NCBI GenBank assembly: GCA_019915135.1 | Contig: JAHLMK010000005.1 | Span: 2,790,001-2,854,000 of the forward strand | Length of the DNA: 64,000 bases | Origin: Strobilurus pachycystidiatus | Lineage: Eukaryota > Basidiomycota > Agaricomycetes > Agaricales > Physalacriaceae | Reading direction: 5' to 3' | Shown: piece by piece, positions 1 to 9,883 of the stretch | How the letters are laid out: every line of letters starts with the position of its first letter | How positions within the stretch are numbered: the stretch's first letter is position 1 | Translations under genes and position numbers: made by a program | Notes under the pieces: model-generated | What the model saw: only the letters and a program-made list of their open reading frames with translations | Told to the model about the DNA's origin: nothing | The model's database searches: none

Positions 1-293
1 AGGATACGCCTATGGCATGCATTGGAGAGGCAACAAGACCTGAGCCTTTTCCTTCCCTTTCCCCTAAGAAATTTGTATCACTGGGAATACACACCGTCAG
101 GACCGAACCGAAAAAGCGGGAATGATGATTGCCTGACCGAGCGGTTCCGCGTTGATCAGCGATGCCAAAGACAACCACTGTCTGTTGATCAGAGGGGAGA
201 AGAAAATGAACATGCTGTCCTGAGATGATGGGAGAGAGGAAGTGAAAACGGGCTCGAAACGGGATCGGAGTTATGATCCGGATCTGTCAACAA

Positions 294-782
294 TAGGGGC
301 GCTCAATTCTAAAACCGAAATTCCCTCCCTTGCAGAAAATCAATAAATATTCAAACTCCGCCGTTCGATCATTCTGCCTGGATCGCTGATCTGCATGAGA
401 TAGAGAGGATTCATGCCTCAGACATGCACCTATGCACCCAGGAAATAAAGCCTACATCTCACATTATGCACTTAACAGCTCTGTCCGGGTTTGGGATTTT
501 TTACGACGAAATACCGGTTAATTCGTCCTCACAGCATCACTGATGGATCTTTGCCTCCGCATTGGGTCCCAAACATGCATTTTTGGTGCTTTAAAAAATG
601 TTCTGTTGCTACTGGATTGCACATTTGGGTTCAGCAAAGATTTTTAGATGTGCACAAACGTCGCGAGTGACAAGGATACCAACCACAGAGCAGTATCTCC
701 GTGATCACCGAGTGGGCGGAGTTTGAAATGATTTCTTATTTTCGGTTTGGGGAATTTTCGGTTTTAGAATTGAGCGCCCCTA
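294..782. mobile_element. MITE-like element with long terminal inverted repeats
   Basis: The left end reads TAGGGGCGCTCAATTC and the right end is its reverse complement. The inverted repeat is almost perfect over about 28 bp. It continues more loosely to about 80 bp, with both arms sharing a TTCAAACTCCGCC block. TA lies at both outer edges, compatible with a TA target duplication as in Tc1/mariner-type MITEs. The roughly 490-bp element has no credible coding frame. It sits in the upstream region of the hydrolase gene starting at 855, so it may contribute to that promoter. The superfamily is inferred from the TA ends only. Confidence 0.75.
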
Positions 783-854
783 ATGACGCGAAACACGAAT
801 GTCAGAAATCGGTCATGTCAAAGTGACTTGGAATACTCTTGAACAGTGTCCACG

Positions 855-2356
855 ATGAGGTGCTCGTTGCTGTTTCTCCCTCTTTTCTCCATCGCCGCCC
901 TTGCCAAATTTGATCCATCCTCGTTTCCGCGTCACACTGCTCCTTGCAAGGCGTTTAACAGGGCCACTGGCACGAATGTCGACATAGAGCTAAGTACGAC
1001 CCCGGTTTACTCATCGCTCTCGATGCTGACGAGGAACATGTAGGCTATGTTGAACTGAATCCCGGCGCAAAAACAACCTTGATCTTTGTGCATGGCTGGC
1101 CGAGTATCTGGAGCACCTGGGCGCGTCAGATTGAGGAGTTCAAGGTGAAATTGTTAAGACGCGTGTTGCCATCTTTTAATTTGCGACTGGACTTCGGAAG
1201 GACGACTACCATCTCATCGTCCCGGACCTTCGGGGCTTCGGCCGCTCTTCGCATCCTGGAGACGTCAAATCATCTGGCACCCTGTTTGACATCGTCGGCG
1301 ATCTCGTATGCTTGCTTGAGCACGTCAAAGTTTCTGAAGCTGTCTGTGTAGGGTACGCTTTTTCCCTCCGTTTGGCATTGGGACATATAGCTGATACAAT
1401 CTTAGCCATGACTGGGGATCTGCGGTGTGCTACGAAGCAGGCCGAAAAAGACCAGACGTGTTTAAAGGCGTTGTCGGCGGTGTCGTACCTGTACGTGATC
1501 TTATCGTTATCCCGCATTCATCATTTCACTCTGCCACAGTACATACCTGCCGCCGGTGACTTCATTCCCATCAAGAATTTGACACCGTTGTTCCCCAAAT
1601 TGACATATCAACTGTTCTTTGACGGCCAGACTGTTGCAGCTGTGCAGGAGCTGGACCAGGACATTCGCCGGTCGCTGAGAGGCACTTTGAGGGCCAAGTC
1701 GAGTCCTCCACCCTCGGCTTTCCTGACAAGTGCTGACTCCTTCCTGGGAGCTTGGAGTGAGCACGAAGAGGTGGGTACCCCGGTACCTGATTGACTTGAA
1801 ACTCATACTCTTCAGATCCCGCCTATTCCGTACTTCTCGAAAACGGAAGAGGATTACATGGTTGCCGAATTTAGCCGCCAAGGATATCAACATAGTAAGT
1901 TTGTGTCTCATTGCCTTGTAAGTAGCACAGTCGCTGACATGTGGTCTCTAGCGCTCCAGTTCTACACGACAGAGGTCAGGGTCATTGTCTTCTATCCATA
2001 TTCGTCAACTAACAAAGCTCAGAACCGTCACGCATCTTGGGAACACGCGCATGAACAGGGAAATCACACCATTCCTCAGCCCGTACTAGCCATCTACCCC
2101 ACGAATGACCCCGTCGCCGATTGGGTCAAAGCGGCGGAGGTACTCAAGTCGGGCATGTTCCTGCCATCGTTAGAGACCACGGTAGGTTCTCGGTGTTCCC
2201 TCTGGTTTCGTGACTGAACATATCATTCTTTCATAGATAGTTGAAGGCTCGCATTGGATTCATTTAGAGAACCCTCAATCGTTCAACGAGGCGATGCGAG
2301 CTTGGCTGGTGAAGAACTTTGCTCGGGACGGTACTAGAGTCTCCGACGAGCTGTAG
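855..2356 (+). CDS. Secreted epoxide hydrolase-like alpha/beta hydrolase
   Basis: This is a spliced gene. Exon 1 starts at ATG 855 and opens with a hydrophobic signal peptide (MRCSLLFLPLFSIAALA). Splicing out introns near 993-1043, 1156-1200 and 1351-1405 joins an HGWP oxyanion-hole motif, a strand ending in PDLRGFGRS, and the nucleophile elbow GHDWGS (Asp nucleophile). Further on are lid tyrosines (KLTYQLF), an acid in a PTNDPVAD segment and the catalytic His in GSHWIHLENP. This order is that of soluble epoxide hydrolases, which open epoxides through an ester intermediate. The last codons precede TAG at 2354-2356. The signal peptide suggests export. The natural substrate cannot be told. Each intron must be removed to keep the catalytic motifs in frame, which supports the model. 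Confidence 0.85.
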
Positions 2357-2734
2357 TTTAAAGATAATCAAGAAGAGGATGAGATGGAAACTCGGAAAGG
2401 TCTGCGTCGAACCCAAGCACTACTTCATTTGTGAATATACTTAGTTTCAGGTGTACGATGCATTCTACTACCGTTATTCTCTCGGAAGTTTACATTTGAG
2501 TTGAGCGTCTCTGCCCTTGTAATTCGAAATCAATGTGCCAGTGTTGATATGGACCACGGCTGTCTTGGAAGGTACACACTAGTAGACTATGGGATGATTG
2601 ATCGAGTAAAGGACAGAGGAAGTCGCATACTAGTGAGCCACGCTTGGAAGCAAAGAGAGGGCACAGATATGTGTCAAATTGTCGACGGAATCAGAACTTG
2701 AGGAGTTAAGTATGTATCATTCTAAGCGTCGGAC

Positions 2735-4298
2735 TCAGTGGCATACCGTACTATCATACCTCAATCTCTTTCGATCCATCCACGTCGCACCAACCCACTC
2801 AGGTATCGCCGAATCCTTGAATCTCTCCAATATCCTCAAACCGTACTGTCGTTCCAATTCTCGAAGTTCGGGGATGTGGTCCTTCAAGTTGAATGAACCC
2901 ATCTCGAACCGAAGCTCTCGCAAGGGTAGCGACCGAGATTCTAAGAGCGCAAGGATGTCTGGCTTCAAGTCCAGAGCAGCAATGAAGTTTTCCGAGTCGT
3001 CGGGAAACCTCCGATAGCAGATATCCAGGAACGTCAGACGGGGGAAGGCGTCTCGGTATCTGCTGAAGGTCCGGGGAAATTGCCGCAGTATGCCAATCGA
3101 CCAGACCGAAGAAAAGCTCAGACTGAGGTTCGTCAGCTGTGAAAGGCATCCGGTGCCTAGTTTGACGAACAACGTCGAAGCCCAATTGTGCATGTGACGC
3201 AAGGAGTGGGCGTCGATGGCCAAATGGGTGAGGCTACACCCGGAGCGGTCTACGAAGGCGGAGAGCACTTCTAAGTCAGTCGTTCTCTCGCCTGTTTCTG
3301 CTATGACAAGTTTTCGAAGGTTGGGGAAAGATAGATGTTGAAGAATCTCGGTCTGATCAACGAGCAGCCTCTCGACTGATGAATGTTCGACGACGCCTTT
3401 GGATTCGGATGGCAGACGCAAGCCCCGAATGGACATGAAGAGATGTAGTTCGACGAGGTTGGGGCAGTCGCGGAGTATGTCGGGATCCGCGTCATAAGGA
3501 AAAATTCCCTTGTAATGCGTGAGGGAAGAGGGCATGCGAGGGGGGCGAGGAAACGGGTAACGCAAATCCGCGCGTCTCAAGGTGGCCATGGATCGGAAGG
3601 GCTGATAGGCATCGGGGAATGGGTTGATAAAATCATCATCGTCGTCGGAGAATGATTCTTCGACACTGACGCTGATCACCTTCAACGACGTATACAGCAG
3701 CGGATCGGGGATGAGGGCCTGCAGTTCGTGAGAGTGGTAAAAGGAAGAGTGGTGGATGTGCAAGTTGCAAATCCGGCCTTTATTCTCGCATATGGACGCC
3801 GCTGGCAATCCGAACACGCCCAGCAATTTGTCGAAAAGGCTGAGGGTGAGCGGTTGCTTGCCCGATCTCTCCAAACATTGTCGGATGATGATATCTGGGC
3901 AGTCAGACTCATTGACAGTGACTTGTACTGTAGACCAAAGAGACGACGTGGAAAACATGATGTCCCCTCCACAGAAAGCATATCCGAGAGAGACAAAAAT
4001 GAGCCCTGAGACCTGTACCCCGGAAGTGCCAGTTTGGAGAATGGCGCGCCTCGGTTTCTACCCCATCACTGGGGATAGCGAGAACGAACGTGAATATTTC
4101 GATGAGGACGTCGCGGGGGAGGATTCTTATGGGGGCAAGAATCGCCTCGAGTCTCTTGGTACGCGTCTGCGTTTCCGGGTTTCCAGCACCAGAGGCGTGA
4201 CAAGCGGATATATTCTGGAGGATGCGATCCTTGCAAGCGGGTTGTGCCGTGCGAAGGATACCCACTATCTCATCCTCAAAGTAGACACCCTGATTCAT
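2735..4298 (-). CDS. F-box/LRR-like protein with a frame break
   Basis: The N-terminal frame (ATG at 4298) ends in a clear F-box (ILPRDVLIEIFTFVL, then CLSRICFLWR). The C-terminal frame, ending at 2735, carries F-box continuation (DIMFSTSSLWSTV) and a leucine-rich remainder of about 380 residues typical of basidiomycete F-box proteins, which bind Skp1 and select substrates for SCF ubiquitin ligases. The frames join exactly if one G of a four-G run (CCCC on + at 3964-3967) is dropped, giving the family-like run FLWRDI. No plausible intron spans this point. The gene is therefore a recent pseudogene, a sequencing or assembly indel, or a gene with an unusual structure. No target is predictable. 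Confidence 0.7.
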
Positions 4299-4802
4299 GA
4301 CCTGTCAAGTTCTCAAGGTGAAGCACCAGCCTGAAAAACACGCACTTACCTGGTGATTTACCGTCTGGACTGGACAAGATGACTCAAAGGGAAAGCACGA
4401 ATTGTGCGGCCCGGTTACTTACCGGTACCAAGGATGCGTCCCCCACGGTTCCCCGGCATTTTTTGCCAACAGAAGTATGCAACTGCCTGAGCAGACCCAT
4501 TTCCTAGCTCGATGTCACGAATCAATCAACTGATATGGGCTGGGCTATCTACGTGTTGTACAAATAATTCTCATGTTATCCGAATAAGTGTGTGTGTGTC
4601 TGTGCGGGTCCGTAGATTATGGTAATGGTCAAAGAAAAGCGGGGTTCTGGGTCGTACAACAAAGAAGAAAACAAGGAAGTAAATGAAGTAGATATCATTG
4701 CGAGGGCGGATAGGTAAGTGACCAGACGGGTATCAAGAGACAGCGGGAGCAGTCATGACGGCCATCAATTCACTGGAGGCGTAGAAGCCGCAGCTTCGAC
4801 TC
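4299..4802. other. Intergenic, no gene seen
   Basis: This roughly 500-bp gap holds the upstream region of the F-box gene and the 3' flank of UBC6. It includes a short TG repeat near 4588. No coding frame or RNA gene was recognised. Confidence 0.5.
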
Positions 4803-6165
4803 TCAATCTTGCGACGAGATCTTAGAGACAATGACCGCCAGCGCGATCAGGATCCCCCAGCGCCACTTCTGCCAAAATAACTGCCCCCACCCCGAGGCCC
4901 AACCTACGGCAGCGGCGGCGTTTTCTTCCTTCCGCGGGCTAGCTGGTGATGAGGCCGGAGTGGACTGTGCAGGTAGAGCAGGGGCAGGGGCACCTGCAGC
5001 CTCGTTCGCGGCGGCGTAGAATTCGTTGGCGGCGACCTGGAGGGTGTGAGGTCTAGACGACGAGGGAATATGTGGTGGGATCGTCGTCTTCTGGGCTGGA
5101 GTGGAAGACACGCCTCGCTCCTTCTCAGCCATGTTGGGAACGTCTCGTAGCTCCGGGGTACAGTACTGCAGAAGCAGTCAGCATTGGCAGGAGTGAAGGA
5201 AGAGGAAACGCACTTCAGGAAATGCCTCCTTGAAGCGTGCCTGTTGGATATTCCATGCATGACTCCGCGACGCATAGGTCCGCTTGTGTGCATCGGAGGA
5301 AGTAACGGAGCCAGTGGTCATTTCATCGGAAAGCATGAACGACAGTAGACCCGTCAATCTGTGAAGTGTATTAGCTATGTTCCAGGCCGGAGAAAGAGAG
5401 GAGAAATAGATCACAACGCCAGCCCTAGAACAAACGAGGCCGTGGGGCTGTCGGCTCGTGGGCCGTGACTGGAGCATTGACGAACGAACGTCATAGAACC
5501 GTGGAAGGTCCGGCTTGTAGGCGCTCGTTTGAGGGACCAGAGAGCGCGATATGGGTTGCGGTGATTTACATGGGAATGATACGCACATTGTCGCTACGCT
5601 CCACGCGGGATTCCACTGCACCAGAATGTTAGTAACGGGAGGAGACTGAAGCAGATGGAAAGACGCACAGATCCAGGATGGAAATCGGACATGGAGAAAC
5701 ATATCTTTTTGTCGGGCTGGAAGCGGCCGGACGGTGTAAGCATCTAGACGCGAGCGTTAGCGGCGGTGATATTGTCGTAATGAATATGGGTGCGCACCTT
5801 GATGCCAGGCGGTTTGAATGGGTATTCAGAGGGAAACAACAGGACGCCGTGATATTCTCCGCCTGCGAAGGGGGAGTCCGGTGGTCCGCGCTACTTGGCG
5901 GTCAGATGTCCGGCAGCGCGGGTGGCAGAGGGTGCACTCACTATGAGGAAGTTCCCTGCGCGCCTCGTCAGCCATCGTCAGGCAGAAATAGAGGGGCTGC
6001 TCACAGGTAAGGATGTTCTTCTCATCAGGCACAGCCCAGATAAACGGTGGTGGCTCTCGCTGCATGGCAACATATTCCTTGTTGAGCTGGGCGACATTGG
6101 TGAGGTCGGTGGCGACGGGGAGAAGGGCGGGAACTTACGCGCTTGCTTGCTGCTTTGCTGGCCAT
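4803..6165 (-). CDS. UBC6: Ubiquitin-conjugating enzyme E2 6 (ERAD, tail-anchored)
   Basis: The seven-exon reading begins at ATG 6165 (MASKAASKR), then continues [51 protein letters not shown], and the active-site block [19 protein letters not shown]. By count the catalytic Cys is residue 87, the position used in yeast Ubc6. The C-terminal half is an Ala/Pro-rich linker followed by one hydrophobic helix ([14 protein letters not shown]) close to the end, the tail anchor that puts the enzyme on the ER membrane facing the cytosol. The predicted length is about 275 residues, near the family norm. The role is ubiquitin transfer with Doa10-type ligases in ER-associated degradation (family knowledge). 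All introns have standard GT..AG ends, and no defect was seen. Confidence 0.93.
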
Positions 6166-6532
6166 TGCAGGGGACGACGACGGCAACGATTGATACGGCT
6201 GGGGATGCTGGTGGTGGTATTTGTAATGACGGCGTGAGAACATCCAAAACGGGATCGCTCCTCTCAAAGGCAACGGCCGCCCCGATGACGGATCCGGCTT
6301 CGGAGGCAAAATCATCCTTGCCAATTGAAAGGATTGGCTGCAGAAAAGCCCGGCCTTTCAAAAATGAATCATTTGCCCAAATCAGAGTAACAGTTAGTGA
6401 TTGAGTTGGAATACTTCAAACTACTCCTTCAATCAAAGATTGCTTAGTGTTTCGTCAAGGCAATGTGAGCAGACTCCATCCAGCAATAAGCCTTCTCGAC
6501 AAACACGCAAGACGCATAGATACAACCCTCGG
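6166..6532. other. Intergenic between UBC6 and CWC27
   Basis: This is the upstream region of UBC6 and the 3' flank of CWC27, both on the - strand. Open frames on either strand here are short and compositionally poor, and no gene was recognised. Confidence 0.5.
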
Positions 6533-8485
6533 CTAACGCCTCCGTCCACTGCCCTTTGACGATTTCATCGCCTTTTTGCGTTCTCGCTCTTCCTCCATCG
6601 CAACCGCCTTTCTCGCTCGAGGGTCAATGACTTCATAGTCCCTTTCTGCCTTACGGCTCTCCTCCCCGTCGTCCTTCGCAAACCGAAGCGCATGCCCAAG
6701 GAAGCCGACATCGTCGTCCACCTCCATCCCCGGATCTTCCGCAGGGTTTTTGGGCTCTTCGTCCACATCAGCGGGCACAGAGGGCTCTTCGTCATCCTCG
6801 TCCGCTGTCGTGTTCTTCAACGTGCTCCGGAACGAAGTCAGCGCAGCCAGCACATCGCTGTCGTCCTTCTTCTTGCCCTTCTTGTGCGCACCCCGTCCCT
6901 TGCTATATTTCGACAGCTCCTCCTCGAGGTAGGACCGCTTGACGCGCTTCTTCGACGGCTCATCGTCGCTATCGTACCCATCCCTCTTCTTGTTCATCTT
7001 CCGAATGTCCGCCTCCATCTTTTCGATCTCCGTCTGACGCGCCTTCTGCTCTTTGCTCTGACTTTTGGCGTGCTGTTCGCGGATCTTTGACAGGTCCACC
7101 TCATCTTTCTTCTTCTCGGGCTTGTCCACCTGGCGCGAAACTTAGTTTAACGTCGTGAAGGATCACGGTGTTCTCACTTTCGATTTATCTTTATCGCCAC
7201 CCTTCTTCGTGTTGGTAACGAAATCAGGCAGCCTCATCGCTGGTTCGGGGTCCTCCAGCACTATGTTTGGTTTGAGTTCACGACGACGTTTTGACACGAA
7301 AAGTACCCACAGTCTGGCCTCACTATCGCCTTCTTCTTGAATACAACAGGCTCGCTTTCCTCCGCGGCGTCATCATCGAAGCTGAGCAGCTTGACATTCC
7401 TATGACAATATCAATCAGCATTCAAGGGTAATGCAGTATGCAGACGGAGACACACTTCTTAGCTCCCTTCATCCGCTCCATCTCCTCTCGTTCGCGTTGG
7501 GATTGCTCCTTCGCCCGCTGCTGAGCACGCTTCTCCGCAGCAGTAATTCGAGGCACAATATCATCGAACGGATTCTCAAGTATACGTATCCCCTTGATTT
7601 TAGGTGGACTGGTGGAGATTGGCTCTCAGTGCAACAGGCACGACAGAAGATTGGCTTACTATACTGGACGCTCGTTTGCATCGAGCTCTTGAAGTAATTC
7701 TCAATGCAATGATCGAACGGAAGAGGGCCAAAGTTGCGTACCCATTTCGCCAATTTTCATAACATCTAAGTTGCTTTTGGGTAAGCACAACTGAGGAGTA
7801 GAAAATAAGTAGGACGTACTGTATATCGTGTCGCCTATGCATCGTCCAAATAATGTATGTTTCCCGTGTAGTTCCTCCGCCCTATCTGGCCCCAAGTCAA
7901 CGCTGCGAGATCATAGGCTGTGGTAGTCGTACCCAAAGTGATGATGAACTGCGAGTCATTGGAGTTTTTTGTCCCGTTGTTAGCCATGGCGACGAGTCCT
8001 CTGTGCGCGAATCGTAACCGTGGATGGATTTCGTCCTCGAAGACATCTGACGCGAGGTTGAACCAATATTCCAGAGTTCCCAAAGAGTGTACGCACCTCC
8101 ATAGAACGATTCCCCACCAGCACCAGTACCTGTCTTATCGCCCGTTTGCACCAAGAAGTTCGGTACCACCCTGTCTCAATCGTCAACCCAGCACCCAGCG
8201 ACGCCACCATGCACATACCGATGGAATATCACCCCGTCATAATATCCTGGACAGAAAAAACAGAGTTACAGCCTCAGCTCCAGGGCTTTTCAAGAACTCA
8301 CAAACCCTCCATAGCCAGCGCCAGAAAGTTGCGGCATGTTTTCGGTGTTTCCTAAAGTATGAGTTTCTGGTGAGGCGAAGTGGGCGCGGAGGGGCGGGAT
8401 GGAGGCGGACCTTTGCCCAGAGCTCAATGTCAATTTCTCCGACGGTCGTGTCGATGATGACTCGGCCATTCGTTGGGAGCGCCAT
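6533..8485 (-). CDS. CWC27: Spliceosomal cyclophilin-type peptidyl-prolyl isomerase CWC27
   Basis: The start is ATG 8485 (MALPTNGRVIIDTTVGEIDIE). Spliced exons give a cyclophilin domain: VIFHR, VVPNFLVQTGDKTGTG, EDEIHPRLRFAHRGLVAMAN, FIITL and ELHGKHTLFG. The linker (PPKIKGIRILENPFDDIVPR) is typical of CWC27/NY-CO-10. The tail is long, charged and coiled-coil-like: lysine- and glutamate-rich, with DYEVIDPRARKA and an extreme C-terminus SKGSGRRR. CWC27 belongs to the NineTeen/Bact-stage spliceosome and the family is conserved from fungi to man (known). A noncanonical active site is usual in this family. The many short introns fit the region. I am sure of the family. The join after VIFHR is the least certain: the likely donor leaves one extra Tyr. 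Confidence 0.92.
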
Positions 8486-8575
8486 GATGACGGGAAGAGG
8501 CTCAGGAAGAGCAATAGAGCGTGATGGACAAATGCGGTGACGCGCCTTCACGTGCGAGGACGGTTGTCACCAGGA

Positions 8576-8957
8576 TCAGGGAGGACCCCTGTTTATCCTG
8601 TCAGAGGTTAGATACAAATTTCTCTCTTTGAGACCAATTTGTCAGGATTTTTGCCGGCGCTGCGCGCGCCTCCATTGTCAGGATTTTCGATCTAACATCA
8701 CCAAAATTGGGTTTACCTGGGGTTTTTAGTCACAAATTTTGCCCGGCAGGGCTGCCGAGACTGGTCACGTGGCTTCTTGGTTCCAAATTTGGCGCGTCGG
8801 GGCCCGCCAAGCCCGCCATTGTCAGGATTTTTATCCTACCCACCTCAACAAGGGTCAAGAATTGTCAGGATTTTGATCCTAGCTCACCCAAATTTTTTGA
8901 AAAAATGTCAGGATTTTGTATCTAACCTCTGAGGGCATAAACATGGGTCCTGATCAG
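8576..8957. mobile_element. MITE-like inverted-repeat element with internal GTCAGGATTTT repeats
   Basis: The left arm (about 8576-8620) contains CAGAGGTTAGATACAAA and GGACCCCTGTTTAT. The right arm (about 8907-8957) carries the reverse complements TTTGTATCTAACCTCTG and ATAAACATGGGTCC. Inside are five direct copies of GTCAGGATTTT starting at 8641, 8677, 8821, 8864 and 8907, each followed by variants of GATCCTA or ATCTAAC. There is no coding frame. The element lies just upstream of CWC27 (start 8485). No target duplication could be fixed. Confidence 0.65.
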
Positions 8958-9883
8958 GGCCAACTCTTGAATTTCTTCGTGCCTTTAAGAACTGTCGACC
9001 TGTCGACCTTTCGACTTGTTTTCAACGACTGTCGCTACACCCCACGCGCCCAGAATGTGTCGACGATGTTTGCTCTATCTTGAGCCTAATATTGCCAGCT
9101 ATCTCGACGTTCGAGGCTGCGTCTGTCCCAAGTAAAGTGTGCACACTGATGAGTCCTCTCAAACTCATTCACGCAGACAGAGCGAAGTAGGTACGTAGTA
9201 AATTGCCTCCCATATACAAGTGTTGCTTACTGGAAAATTTTGCAGTAATCTATCCTTCGAACTACCGTCCGAGCGCCGTTGCTCTTTGATTCAGGTGCAG
9301 CTTCAATGGCCAAACAACATCCACCGGAATTCATGCAGCTCAATACCTCTGCCACTGCCTCTTGTAGCCTCACGGGCCCATCAATATCTGCGGCAGCCAA
9401 CACCGACGTGGGCGCAATGGGCGACGATGTTATCCAATTCCACTTTTGCGAAGCTTTCAAATTGTTAGACGTCGTTTGCGTGAGCTGGTGAAAGCCTAGG
9501 GCCAAGACATCGACCTGGCCGCTTCATACGGAGTAGTACGCGAGTTCGATGTGGTGAAATGTTGGTAGCGCAATCTCGACCAGCTCCCCTCTCCATCGGC
9601 AACTCTACCCCCAGGATACTTGGCATCGGCCCAAGCCCACATAAACAAATTTGGGCCCCCTTCTAGCTCTAACGCAAAAGTATCAATCTACACAGGTTTG
9701 ACACCACTCCGGTCAATCTGTTGTGGACCGCGAGACACTATAGATTCCACCCTTCCTTTTTTGAACGGCGCCCAACCAACAAACCTCAGCAGTGATCGAC
9801 TCAGTAGTATCGAGATTCTGCCGAGCCTACTAGCCAAGTAAGTTGTCGGATATTGTGCAGATGAACGATGGAAACCACGAACA
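8958..9883. other. Intergenic, no supported gene
   Basis: This is a gap of about 0.9 kb between the repeat element and the 3' end of the DUF6535 gene. It holds a few short open frames (for example 9227-9505 on - and 9279-9491 on +) that oppose each other and match no family I recognise. A small spliced gene cannot be excluded. Confidence 0.4.

Noticed and set aside
22..228. Open frame of 68 codons at the left edge
   Set aside because: No ATG-start context, no domain and ordinary intergenic composition; it looks like chance.
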